From: Hippophae tibetana
Taxonomy: Eukaryota; Streptophyta; Magnoliopsida; Rosales; Elaeagnaceae
Reading direction: 5' to 3'
DNA length: 64,000 nt
NCBI GenBank assembly: GCA_037013495.1
Contig: CM072810.1
Coordinates: forward strand, 103,444,898 to 103,508,897
Numbering within the stretch: the first letter of the stretch is position 1; the number at the start of each line of letters is the position of its first letter. Position numbers and translations under genes: made by a program. The notes beneath the pieces were generated by a model, which saw nothing but the letters and a program-made list of their open reading frames with translations, was not told where the DNA came from and did not search any database. Of this stretch, positions 14,349-24,533 are shown in pieces.

Positions 14349-14552
14349 ATTTGATATTTCCTAATAATAAATTTAGGGAATCCCATATTTCATATATGAA
14401 AAAAAAGAAGGATCTCTTAGGTTCAAGATGGATCTATGATAATAGGGCATATCACATTAACATATTTTTTTCTATTTATCACAAGGAAAGGATTCAACAA
14501 CTACTTAACAAAAATCAAAAAACTATTCGTAAGTTCTTGAATAGAAGTAAGG
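14349..14552. repeat. Direct repeat within plastid mosaic, copy 1
   Basis: A ~204 bp unit beginning TTTGATATTTCCTA and ending TTGAATAGAAGTAAGG. It recurs diverged at 14746-14938, with the ndhK fragment lying between the copies. It contains a 95-codon chance ORF that I do not recognise. It may be organellar in origin. Confidence 0.75.
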
Positions 14553-14647
14553 TTTTTATCTCATATGACTCCTCATTCATTTCTTTTAAAGTCATTGGAT
14601 TCTTTTCCTTGTTCGATAGTTTCTTCCCTTTTTCATAGATTTCCCAA

Positions 14648-14738
14648 GATAATTGTTTACGAAGTTTTGTTATATAATCTATAACTGCCTCCGGTTTAGG
14701 TGAACAACCTGGAAAATAAACATATGAAATAACTACAA
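14648..14738 (-). pseudogene. ndhK: Plastid ndhK C-terminal fragment
   Basis: Read on the minus strand, about 90 bp encode [13 protein letters not shown] followed by ITKLRK, the conserved C-terminal part of the plastid NADH dehydrogenase subunit K. This includes the PGC.P.PEA motif of the iron-sulphur subunit family. Both flanks diverge from ndhK. It is flanked by the two copies of a 200 bp direct repeat and is clearly a dead NUPT piece. Confidence 0.8.
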
Positions 14739-14745
14739 ATGGTTT

Positions 14746-14938
14746 GATTTGATATTTCCTAAGAATTAATTTAGGAGAATCCCATGTTTCATATATGAAA
14801 AAAGGAAGGATCTCTTAAGTTCTGATAATAAGGTGCATCACACTAACCCATTTTTTTCTATTTATCCCAAGGAAAGGATTCGATAACTACTTAGCAAAAA
14901 TCAAGGAACTATTCATACATTCTTGAATAGAAGTAAGG
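14746..14938. repeat. Direct repeat within plastid mosaic, copy 2
   Basis: Second, ~193 bp copy of 14349-14552 in the same orientation, starting ~397 bp downstream of copy 1. It lacks the GATGGATCTA segment of copy 1 and carries scattered substitutions. Confidence 0.75.
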
Positions 14939-15197
14939 AGTACCAATCTTTGCTAATTTTTTCAGCGTCTAATTGTTTTAAAATAAGCCTATTTAAGGGT
15001 GAAAAATATTCTAATTTTATAGAAGAATCAATTAAAAAAGATCCATAGGATTCATTATAAGAATATAACAAGTTATACACTCATATTTCGAAAATACATA
15101 AACAAAGAAATTCCACGGTCGAACTACCAAAATAAAATGAAATAAAAATAAGAGACATAACTTTGTATTGAAAAGTTAGTTAATAGTTCTTATGAAT

Positions 15198-15366
15198 CTA
15201 ATTCATTGAAAATTTATCCAATAAAATGAAAGAATTATAAATTTTCAAAATAATAGATAGGAATACCACAAAATAAAATTTTAAAATAATAGATATGAAT
15301 ACCACAAAAAAGGGTCATTGCGAGAACCATCAAATGAGTAGTTCCCCACCCAATAACTACTTTACA
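15198..15366 (-). pseudogene. psbH: Plastid psbH fragment with internal duplication
   Basis: On the minus strand, 15366 to 15198 encodes GWGTT.LM...AM.LF followed by a YYF/IYYF segment and the terminal FSMN stop of photosystem II protein H. A ~35 bp piece (TTTTGTGGTATTC.TATCTATTATTTT) is duplicated in tandem, so the reading is lengthened relative to plastid psbH. The N-terminal half of psbH is missing. The sequence upstream (15367-15480) is open in the same frame but is not psbH and I do not recognise it. Confidence 0.75.
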
Positions 15367-15761
15367 AAATGAACAGGGAAGGTATAGTAATACTATAAAT
15401 GACCCAGTATCAAATACTGGTAATAACATCAACAAAAGAACATTCTTCTGACATGTTAAGCTTCGCATATTCTTGTACAGTCAAAGGGGGATCGATTCTG
15501 TAAAAGATGAAATCAATAAATGAAAATTCACTCAAATCTAATCTTTATGAGATCGTTAATATTGTACCAAGGGTGTTAGTCATTTTTTTTTTCAACAATG
15601 TCTTTGTCATTTGATCTAATAACATTCTTTTAGATAAGAACAACTTTTTTTTTATATTATAGTTTTATTCGGGACAAGGACAAGTACCTGTAAGGCTCTA
15701 TCAAAATTTTGATTTTTTATAGTCAATACATTTCATTGAATAGAATGACGATATGATTATA

Positions 15762-15885
15762 ATGTTGTAGTTCTTATTTGTCAAGAAGGAAATCCCAAGG
15801 GAACTCAATTTTTTGACGTGATTGTCCGAGAATTAAGACAATTAAATTTCACTAAATATTTTCATTAGCACCTGAAGCATTATAA
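15762..15885 (+). pseudogene. rpl14: Plastid rpl14 3' fragment
   Basis: The plus strand reads QEGNPKGT, then [11 protein letters not shown], then SLAPEAL and a TAA at 15883-15885. This is the C-terminus of plastid ribosomal protein L14. It lies 175 bp upstream of an rps8 start in the same orientation, which reproduces the plastid order rpl14-rps8. So at least this ~450 bp block was transferred as one piece. The N-terminal two thirds of rpl14 are absent. Confidence 0.85.
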
Positions 15886-16060
15886 TACCTATAATTATAT
15901 TATTGAAAATTGAATGAAATCTATTCAATTAATTAATAGATTGTTTGTGTTTTATGTATATGCCTTTCATACTTCATAAAGATTGAATAATTCGAAAAAA
16001 AGAAGAAAAAAACATACTAATTATATCAAAATTTAAGTATAACAAAAATCTTAATTTATC

Positions 16061-16200
16061 ATGAGTAAAAATACTATTGTTGACATAATAATCTATATAC
16101 GAAATGTTGACATGAAAAAAAGAAGAATACTTCTAGTACCATATACTAACATTACTAATTATAACGATTTCATGCCTCATTTTATAGAAAATCTCAAAGT
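16061..16200 (+). pseudogene. rps8: Plastid rps8 5' fragment
   Basis: The ATG at 16061 starts a reading resembling plastid ribosomal protein S8: TI.DII..IRN.DM near residues 5-18, then a YTNIT motif and FIEN. Homology fades after about 45 codons, although the frame stays open to a TAA near 16271. The distance from the upstream rpl14 fragment fits the plastid spacer. It is a nonfunctional nuclear copy. Confidence 0.8.
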
Positions 16201-16347
16201 GACTCTATTTCATTATATTTTATCTATATCACAAATTCATTCATTTAATATTCATTCCGTGTTATTAAGATAAGAGATTTCGTTTATAGTCTCTCTCTTT
16301 AGACATCGTAGACACATAGTGATTCATTCATAAATTGAAACAAATAA

Positions 16348-16375
16348 GCCCTTTAAACTCAATGGTATAGTATCG
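16348..16375 (+). pseudogene. trnT-GGU: 5' part of plastid trnT-GGU (split tRNA)
   Basis: The 28 bases resemble the acceptor stem and D arm of plastid tRNA-Thr(GGU) (GCCCTTTAAACTCAATGG, then TATAGTATCG). The anticodon arm and 3' half are not adjacent; they are found ~350 bp downstream at 16728-16770. The tRNA is therefore interrupted and cannot be functional. Confidence 0.7.
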
Positions 16376-16527
16376 TCCCTTTAATTTGACGTATTTGAGA
16401 AAGATTCAAAATAATTTAGGGTTGAAAAATTATATTTTTATTTTGTATATTTTAATTTTTTATTAACTGAACCCTTACAAAAGAACTAAACGTTGTTAAA
16501 TCAGAAATAATTAATTAATTTTTTTTT

Positions 16528-16695
16528 ATGGAATACATATCAATATTCATGGATCATACATTTCCTTCCACTTCCAGTTCCTATTTTAATAGGAGTGGAC
16601 TTTTACTTTTTCCGACAATAACAAAAAAAATTCACCATATATGGGGTTTTCTTAGTGTTTTATTGTTAAGTATAGTTATGTTTTTTTAATCCATC
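16528..16695 (+). pseudogene. ndhF: Plastid ndhF 5' fragment, frameshifted
   Basis: The ATG at 16528 begins a degenerate copy of the ndhF N-terminus. Recognisable stretches are the CCTTCCACTTCCAGTTCC (PLPVP) region, GGACTTTTACTTTTTCCGAC (LLLFPT), and a later LSIVM-like hydrophobic segment. Small indels break the frame. It lies between the two halves of the trnT fragment, which is not the plastid arrangement. Confidence 0.75.
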
Positions 16696-16727
16696 TATTT
16701 ATTCACCAACTCAATAACCATTCTACA

Positions 16728-16770
16728 CCATAGTAAGGCATAAATCATCGGTTCAAATCCTATAACGGGC
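16728..16770 (+). pseudogene. trnT-GGU: 3' part of plastid trnT-GGU (split tRNA)
   Basis: The 43 bases resemble the anticodon stem, variable loop, T arm (GGTTCAAATCC) and acceptor strand (ACGGGC) of plastid tRNA-Thr(GGU). They complement the 5' half at 16348-16375. They form the right recognisable edge of the plastid mosaic. Confidence 0.75.
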
Positions 16771-17290
16771 ATGATCTTGCTCACGAAGATAATGAAATTA
16801 TTCATAAAATTTGTAAATGGAATACTGAACTAGTTGCTATTTGTGAAGTATAAAAAAAGATCAAATTTGAATTTTAAGTAATGGATACTTTTTAATCTTG
16901 TAATTACTTACGACTCATTCTTTTAATTGAAATTTAATTCAACTTGATTTAATCTTGTAAAAAAAATTGAGCCAAATTACTAAAATGATTGAAATGAATA
17001 CAAAAGGAACACTTTCATCTCTATTTTTTGAATCTATGTTTATGTTTCTATCACAATAAAAAGTCACTTATGTAACGGTATTTAACATCTAAAAAACATT
17101 AACATAAAATGCATGTAAGTAAAAGTATCACAAATAACTTCTTTTTCATTAATTAAATTTAACTAACATTGTTACGTTAACACCTAAATTATTATAAACA
17201 TAATTATATTATCCAAATTTTAACTAAATTTATTCAATTAATTAGTTTCTATGTATGTATTTTTTTTAATTTTGTTTTGAAATTCTTCGG
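16771..17290. other. Intergenic DNA upstream of the Gly/Pro-rich gene
   Basis: AT-rich, no ORF or repeat recognised. It separates the plastid insertion from the presumed promoter of the gene at 18842-19705. Confidence 0.4.
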
Positions 17291-17335
17291 TTATGGACGA
17301 GGGTATATTCGGGCTTAAAATTCTTCAGTGTACGT

Positions 17336-17344
17336 AAACCCTAA
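17336..17344 (+). promoter_or_regulatory. Telo-box-like motif AAACCCTAA
   Basis: AAACCCTAA (telo box) is a common element of plant promoters and first exons of broadly expressed genes. It sits ~1.5 kb upstream of the ATG at 18842, in a less AT-rich patch with a CGCCGCCGCTC stretch. I infer that the transcript of the Gly/Pro-rich gene begins near here and contains a 5' UTR intron. The last part of that intron would end at the AG at 18838-18839, directly before the start codon. Confidence 0.4.
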
Positions 17345-18841
17345 TCATTGTCTATCGCCGCCGCTCAGATCACCATTTTAGTTTGGGGTTTGGAAATTTT
17401 CACATTTCTCTAGTAATTTTCCTTAGGGAAGTTATTTCGTTGTTAGTCGCTTACGAATCAAAAATTCCATTTTTGTTTTATCTTTCTCATTTTCTGATTA
17501 CTCAAAATTATTATAAACATTTTGTGTTGACTTTTTAGGGCTTAGGGACTGGTGTGTTGTTGGGAAATTATACTAATTACTAAAGCATAAAGAAATTACT
17601 TAACAATACTGGGTTAGTAACTTAGGACGTTGCTCTACAGTCGTAGTTTAGTTTTTAAACTTTACATTATTGAATTTTTAGTTGTAGTTAAGTGCCGATG
17701 ATGACAGATTTTTGGACATTGAGCGGCGACAATATTTTGCGCTCCACAGTAGGGTTTCTACGTGGGTTGTTTGCCGCCAAGAAGAGTGTGCCAATGCTAA
17801 TCTGAGGCATTTTCTCTAATTTTCTATGACATCCATGGAATTTAATTTCATAAGCCTTCTCTTCTATTTGTTCTTTCAAGCATTTTTGTTTTATTTATCG
17901 TGTTGTTTTTGATACTTTGCTATACAATTAATTATACACTTGGAGAATTAAAAATGTAGGCAGCTTGTGCTTCTGTATTTGTTTCAGTTTTGGTTGTAAT
18001 TAGCCCCGGTACCTTTCGCAAAAGAAGCTTTTTAGTTCCATTATTTCCAATCCCATAATTTTGAAAAAAAAGAAAGTGTGTTTTAATGACTATGTACACT
18101 TTTAGGACTAAAATGTATCTATTTTAAAGTTATAAGATCAAATTACTCTAGTTGAAAATTATAGGACTAATGTACTATTTTGCTGAAAATTGCTGAAAAT
18201 TACATGATTATTAGTGCTCTTTCCCCCTTAATTGTTTTAAACCCCTTTCTTATAAATTGCATTTTTTTAATGCATCTGGTTGTGACTGAATTCTTTTACT
18301 GACTAGGTTTTATTTGTTTAATTATTTGAGAGAATCTGGGTATTAAATAAATGAAGTTTTCCCATTTTATTAGATTGTGCCAGCCTTTGGAAGTTTACGG
18401 TGTGTCTATTACTCCTATCAAAGTATTGGGCGAGTAGGTTGTGATGAACTGATAATCCATTGTATGCTTGTGGCTCAATCTTGTGTGTGTGTTGAAAACT
18501 TGTACGTTGTTTCATTAGTAAAAGAAACTTGAGTCAGTTACTTGGGTGACCGACCTTCAAGTGTGCATGTGATGTGGCTTTGAATGGTAGGTGGGTACTT
18601 GATAGTTGACGCCAATAATCTTCTGGTTTGACTATCAGATTTTTCTTGCTGGTTGTTAAGATTGTGATTCTACACACATAATATAAGTCTATATGGTAGG
18701 ATGGCTATTTTTTACATAATCCAGAATTCCATATTCATATCATCCTGGGATCCCAAAAGCTTCTTGCCTCGCTTCCTTTGAAATTAACAGGGTCGATTGC
18801 AGTAATTGCTGCAGTTGTTGGTGTGTAATTGACTATCAGTT

Positions 18842-19705
18842 ATGGGACCAGGTGAGCCAGGTGGTGGTCCGGGACCTGGAGGCCCTGGTTGGGGTCCCGG
18901 ACCTGGAGGCCCTGATTGGGGTCCCGGACCAGGAGGTCCTGGACCTTGGGGTCCCGGACCCGGAGGCCCTGATTGGGGTCCCGGACCCGGACCTGAACCT
19001 TGGGGTCCTGGACCTGGACCTTGGGGTCCTGGACCTGGACCTTGGGCTCCCTTACCTGGAGGACCTGCACCTTTGGCCCCCGGACCTGTAGGACCTGGCT
19101 TTGGTGGTGGAGTTTTTGATGGTTTATGCAACATGATAACATCATGGTATGTTATTTTAACCTTGTTTTAAGTATTTTATACCTAAGAACTTGTGATAAT
19201 TGTCAATTAGAAGAGCATGCGATTGCAATGCAAACGGTCACAAAAGATTAGTATTGCAGTGTTATAGTGATTGTAAAGAGATATTTTGTAAAAGGCTGCT
19301 GCGCTACATGTCTTCTTTTTCTTGAAAAAGAACACTTGGTTATCTTATTTTTTGCTGGCCTCATCTGGTTCTGTGTTTATGCAAAATGAGCATTATAGTG
19401 TACATTTCTCTCTTTATTCTTGAAGTTGTTAGGTTCTAATTGGAGGACTGGAGTCTTCATTTTAAATAATTACTAGGCTAAAGTGTTAGTTTTTCATAAT
19501 TAGGTGATTAGAAGTGTACAAGCAAACAGTTGTACTAACGTGCAAATGACCATTTTCCCTTTTGAAAATTCAGCTGAGTTTGTTGTTTGGAACTTTTTGC
19601 AGTCTCTCGTGCTTGTGCTGTTGTTGGTTGTTTCAAGACTGCTTTGGTGGTCCGCCTGGTCCTGGTGGGCCTCCTGGGCCTGGTGGGCCTCCTCCTCCCT
19701 TTTGA
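18842..19705 (+). CDS. Gly/Pro-repeat protein with Cys-rich C-terminal segment (two coding exons)
   Basis: Coding exons are 18842-19146 and 19603-19705, joined through GTATGT...TTTTTGCAG; the split codon gives Cys102 and the product is 135 residues. Residues ~1-85 are imperfect repeats built on GPGPGGP and (D/P)WGPGPG. They are followed by FGGGVFDGLCNMITS, then a cysteine cluster (CLSCLCCCWLFQDCFGG) and a GPPGPGG/PPPPF tail. Small plant proteins with a Gly/Pro-rich head and this type of Cys-rich, hydrophobic tail are known but poorly characterised. Membrane association through the Cys segment is my inference. An AATAAA lies at 19756-19761. The low-complexity exon is GC-rich in very AT-rich surroundings. 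Without splicing, exon 1 would run on to a spurious 109-residue ORF. The splice join is well supported because exon 2 continues the same G/P/C composition. Confidence 0.8.
19147..19602 (+). other. Intron of the Gly/Pro-rich protein gene
   Basis: A 456 bp intron with donor GTATGT and acceptor TTTTTGCAG. It has the T-rich composition usual for plant introns and interrupts codon 102 after its second base. Confidence 0.75.
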
Positions 19706-19761
19706 TCCAGCTATTTATCTTCACACAGGTTGGCTGCATTGTTACTTAATAGCTTAATAAA

Positions 19762-22118
19762 TGACAAGGAATGTTCTACTGGGGATATTGATTAGATATC
19801 AAGTCCTACTGTTAAACCGTTTGGTTAATTTCATGTCCTCCTATATTATGTGTAGATCGTCTGCTAATATCAAATTGAAAAGATGTGTTATTCAAGTGAA
19901 TGCCACTCTCAGGATGTGTTAAGCTGGAACTACATGTTGGTAAATAGGGTGTCATGGTACTGTTGACTAAAATTCTCCTGGACATAGATCACTTTGTTCA
20001 GTTGGCCACAGTGGGTTTTGAGATAAATTATTTACAGCTTGCTATAAGCACAGGCAAAATCAACTATAAATTTTTAATATATATATATATATTAATATTA
20101 GAAAGATTACAATAACTATAAATTTAATATATTTAGTATGGGGTTTAGAATTTAGGGTTTAATGTTTAAAGTTTTAAGTTTTAATCATCAATAAAGAGAT
20201 AACAACTCTAATTTTCTTTTTATTTAAAATACGTATTCTCATTAATAATATAATATTTGTCCATTTTACCATTAAATTTAATTAACATTTATATTAGTTT
20301 GAGCTCGATTAGCGGTTATATTGTATGATCTATGAGGGAATACTGTTATGTTTTCTCTCCTAGTCCTAATACTTAATTGAGTCCATTGATATAATGGTAA
20401 TTGAGTCAATTGATATAATGGTTTTTTAGAGAATCTTAAATAAAAATATCTAATTATATTTGTTAGAATGCTCTATAAATCTTTCACAGCTGATTGATTA
20501 ATGTAATTTCTTCATTGATACAATCGGTATTAAAAGATATTAGAATTGGTTTCAATAAATCCAGAAGTGATTTTCATCTTCATTGTCATCATTATCATAT
20601 TCTCTTAGTGATGTCATGCTTTCAAAATCAACAAAAAAAAAAGATATATTTTTTGGTTAAAAGATATGTGAGTAAATTAACGTAGACTAATATAGAAAAA
20701 ACAAATAAAAAATTTAAATGACAAATTATTTTAAAGATCAGAGGTACTTAAGCTTTCAAGTTCAATTTTCTCGCCTTCTTTCTCTTAGTAAACAAACAAA
20801 CTGAAGTTTAAAAAATAAGAAGAAATAATATTATTACAAGTAAATTGCATAATAATTATATTAAATTTTAATTTTAATCATTTTTATAAGAGAAAAGTTT
20901 GACTTTAAAAGCAATAATTAAAAAAGAAATCATAATTTGAATGCCATCTATGTTAGTAAACTATGAGGGGTTGTTGGTTTAAGCCAAGAGTGTCTATTTG
21001 CGACCTATGAACACTATTGACCGTAAAATTAACTAATTTTTGCACATCTTTTTTCCCATGTTCTTTATATCTTTGCCATTTATCATGTTTGTTTTAAAAA
21101 TTGGTAAAATAATTCAATTTTTTAGATAATATCTAACAAAATCCAAGCAGTGTAAGCACAAAAATAGATACAAATTTGTGTTCCTAATATTCCTCCTATA
21201 AATAAAAGTAATATATAAATTATCTTTTTTCAATATGAGAAAAATTACTGGAATATACATTGTGGTTGTCAACTTGCCAACAAATTTGTGTTTAAACACG
21301 GTTTGTAAACTTAAGCATATAAAACATATTAGATTTAAAATTCATTTATAAATACGTGAGTAATAGTAATTGTTAAAAATAAAAAATCATCGTCAACCCT
21401 ATTTTTAAGGCTTAGAATCATTAAATTTTAATTTATTTAAACAGAAAACACATTTGTATATACTATAAATAGATATACAATTTATAAAAATGAAGCAAGA
21501 AAATACGAACTGTCATTTTTTTCACCGAGTGAATTCAAACTAGATTCATTATTTTTATAGTTAAAACTAACTGCTAATTCTTATGTACTTGTAAACATAT
21601 TTAATTTTTTATAAATAAATAAATAACAAAATAATTTAATATTTTTTATAATATTAAAAAAATATAGGAGTAAATTTGCCAACCTTATCATAGAAAGCTG
21701 TATTACCTACCTTTGCGGTTATTATTATTTGGGTCAAGACTTCTTTTTTCCGCAATTATTTGATCAGACCTACTTTATGTATTATTTCTTTTGCTCTTTC
21801 AACCACCTTGACATAATAACTTATGCCTACCATGTTTAATTTAAGCAGAATTTTGAAAACCACCTTTTTTATTTTCTCTCTCATCTGACTAATTGGTCCA
21901 TAAGTCCGTGTTTAGTGAACAAAGGCAAGTACTAGTAGGAAAAACAGATAAAACTATGACACGACTTGACAGCGGCCTCATAACTCACACATGAAAATGA
22001 AATTCAAGATGGAATATGTTCATTGACTTTCCAGCTCCAAACTATCACAAACACATACCTATAAGAAAATGTAACATAAAATAATCTTACCATCACCAGA
22101 TTGTAAAGTGTGATCAAG
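19762..22118. other. Intergenic region between two genes in tail-to-tail orientation
   Basis: It contains the presumed 3' UTRs of the Gly/Pro-rich gene (left) and the Tubby-like gene (right, minus strand). There is a (TA)n run near 20078-20090 and a short degenerate telomere-motif patch (GGGGTTTAGAATTTAGGGTTT) near 20140-20165, similar in style to 62.33-62.69 kb. The rest is AT-rich with no gene recognised. Confidence 0.5.
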
Positions 22119-24533
22119 TCATTCGCAAGCTATCTTAGTGTCGAAACTGCTGAGACATATGGCAAAAGCCTGAAAAGCGGATATAGGATACTGATAATCC
22201 ATTGTGAAAACATCCTTCCCGACTTTACCAAATTGTAGTATCACATTTTCATGTTCTTGTTGCCCATCAGCTCCATTTTCTTTAGAAGCTACCAGCTGAA
22301 AATTCTTTACTGAAGCCTCTGTCACTCTGCCATTAAAATTTAGACACCAACATTGTAGTTGTTCGTGCCACCTAGGGGCCTTGTTTCTTAGTACAAGCAT
22401 TTCTTCATTCTGGCCTGATTGAATCCCTGACGGGAAATTTTCCATGCGGGTCGATTTTGTTCTAAAAAATGAGAGTGAGGGAAAATCATCTGAGCTGCTG
22501 CGTAGAAATTCTGTTGGCGTTGGTGCCACACCTCCAGGCTCAACAGCATTAGCAGGGATTGCATCCATGACACAATGCATTCTCCTTGGACCTCTACATT
22601 ACATGGAATTTCAATGAAGATTGTTATGCTTAAAAGCCGCAAGCATAATTGCAAAGTATTCAGCTATTAAAAATAAAAAACAAAGGAAACTTAGAATAGC
22701 AAAATGGCATCAGATACATAGAAAAAGACATTTAGCTATATAACATTACATCAGTGATTGTCTCATAATTGTTTCTCGTAAATGTAGTAATTCAACCACA
22801 GATTCTCAAGATCATAATACATACCTGGAACCCAAAACGTTTAACTCATATGTGATATGTGCGACAGAATAGTTCCCAGTAGGAACTGGAGGAGAGATTC
22901 TCTTCATATTTGCTAGTCTGGCAGAGCGACATTTACTCATTTTTGCTGCAGAATTTGGAGGTTGAGCATCATATACTGTGAATTTGGTCCCCATAAAGTT
23001 TGATCTGTCATATAGAAATGAGACCATAAATTTATTTGCAAAGACATGAGAAGAGAAATAAAGACCCAGAATGATTGAGAGCCTGTAATGCAACACGCAT
23101 GATACACTTACCTTAACCTTCCAACATAGGTACTGCTTCCTTTCGATACATCAACAGAATTCAAAGATATGATGTAGTCCGTACATGTAGTACGCCTACA
23201 CTTCTTCGCAGCAAGAAGGAATTTTCCATCATCTGTGGAAACCGCCAACATGAGAGGCAAAAGCAGAAGAATATAGTGTCAACAACTCAGTATAAAATTT
23301 GTTTAAATGAGAAAAAGATAAACAGCATAAGTATAATTACAACAATAAGCTGTATGATCGCATTAGAGAAAATTTACAAAATGCTTAAATTATAAATTGA
23401 AGCTCCTCCACGGAACGCATTAGAAAGTAACAACCAAATAGTAGGAAGAGAAAAGAAAATTAATACTCAGGTTTGAATGTTTAATGATAAGATCAGTTTC
23501 TTACCTTGATTTAAGCTGAGGTAAAGGTAATATGTTTGAGCATTGCGGTTGCGTTTTATAAAACATTGAAGGACTTGGTTCCTTGATCCAGGCTGCAATA
23601 GATACCAAAGATGTGGAACATAAGCAAGTGAAAAGAGGAAAACTTGGTTTTGATTATACCTTGGCAACAGAATAAATCACTAAAAGTAAGGTTTTTGCAA
23701 AGGAGAGGCAGCTTTTCCCACACCTTAAAAAATCATAACTAGCAGCTATACAAATCTAAAACAGCCTGCATAAAAGCATAACTTGCAAAAGTTGGAGGAG
23801 GTCAAACAGAATTTGTAGACATTACTCAAGCAAATTACTGTGAACGGGCATATCATACAATGCCTGGTAGAATTTTCATTTACATAGTTTCATCCAGTCA
23901 GAAAACCACCAGTCATTTGACAGTTGCAGAGATACTCACATTCATATACCATTCAAAAGAAGGAGATATAAATTATACGAATCTTTTCTCTATCTACTTA
24001 AAGACGCTCACAGATCCACAGTGCATCAGATTTTGTGTACCAATAATCTTAAACATAAAACTGTTTCACACAGGTAAATGATATCTGCCAATATCCAAAA
24101 ATGCATGATTGATGAACTTGTTCAGAAACAGTACAAGGTTGAATTAAATGGCCAAAAAAAATTGAAGAATAAGGCCAAAGCATACCTGCTTCACGGATAT
24201 TGGAAATGTCAACTTGCTCGAAACTTCAGGGGATTTCACAATTTCTTTCATGATTTCTCTCCAATTCCTGCAAACACCAGCACAAGCAACCACATTTTTC
24301 CGTGGAGGCCACGTATCTTCAGAAGCTTCTATCCTTATTAACACATCTCTCAAAAGCTCTGGTGGCATGTTAGCCCAGCAACTCTGCTTCAAAGCATCAA
24401 TTCTGACAGAGATATCCTGAACCACCCGGTGTGACCTCGACCGCATCCCATACCCAAACTTAACATCAAACCCTTTTCTAGAGATGCTTCCAAGCTCAAC
24501 TTTTACGTCTTGAATTATACTCTTGAAAGACAT
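22119..24533 (-). CDS. Tubby-like F-box protein (TULP/TLP family), five coding exons, intact
   Basis: Minus-strand coding exons in order are 24533-24186, 23592-23505, 23232-23112, 23004-22825 and 22593-22119. All junctions are GT-AG with consistent phase, giving 403 residues, close to the family's ~400. Residues ~51-106 form an F-box ([16 protein letters not shown]) that would bind an SKP1-type adaptor of an SCF ubiquitin ligase. Residues ~117-403 form the Tubby domain, ending [18 protein letters not shown], the family's C-terminal signature. The GRLR motif at 183-186 aligns with the phosphoinositide-contact region known in Arabidopsis TLP3, with Arg for its first Lys. This predicts plasma-membrane tethering via phosphoinositides and signal-dependent release to the nucleus. 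MSFKSIIQD matches the start typical of the family. An in-frame ATG at 24590 would add 19 residues and may be used or lie in the leader. No frame damage is seen. Confidence 0.93.

Noticed and set aside
14351..14638. A 95-codon plus-strand ORF in the plastid mosaic
   Set aside because: It spans the end of a direct repeat unit and unrelated mosaic sequence, matches no family I recognise, and its diverged duplicate is not open.
15235..15468. A 77-codon minus-strand ORF
   Set aside because: Its second half is the psbH remnant and its first half is unrelated mosaic DNA; it is a chance fusion, not a gene.
16348..16770. A functional tRNA gene
   Set aside because: The two halves are separated by ~350 bp with an ndhF fragment between them, and both contain substitutions relative to plastid trnT.
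18784..19145. Antisense collagen-like ORFs over the Gly/Pro-rich exon
   Set aside because: They are a by-product of the GGNCCN-type repeat, which reads as Gly/Pro on both strands. The plus-strand frame has the splice continuation and the conserved-looking Cys tail.
24144..24185. C-terminal extension of the first Tubby-like exon
   Set aside because: This is read-through into intron sequence past the donor at 24185. The spliced reading continues the family sequence instead.
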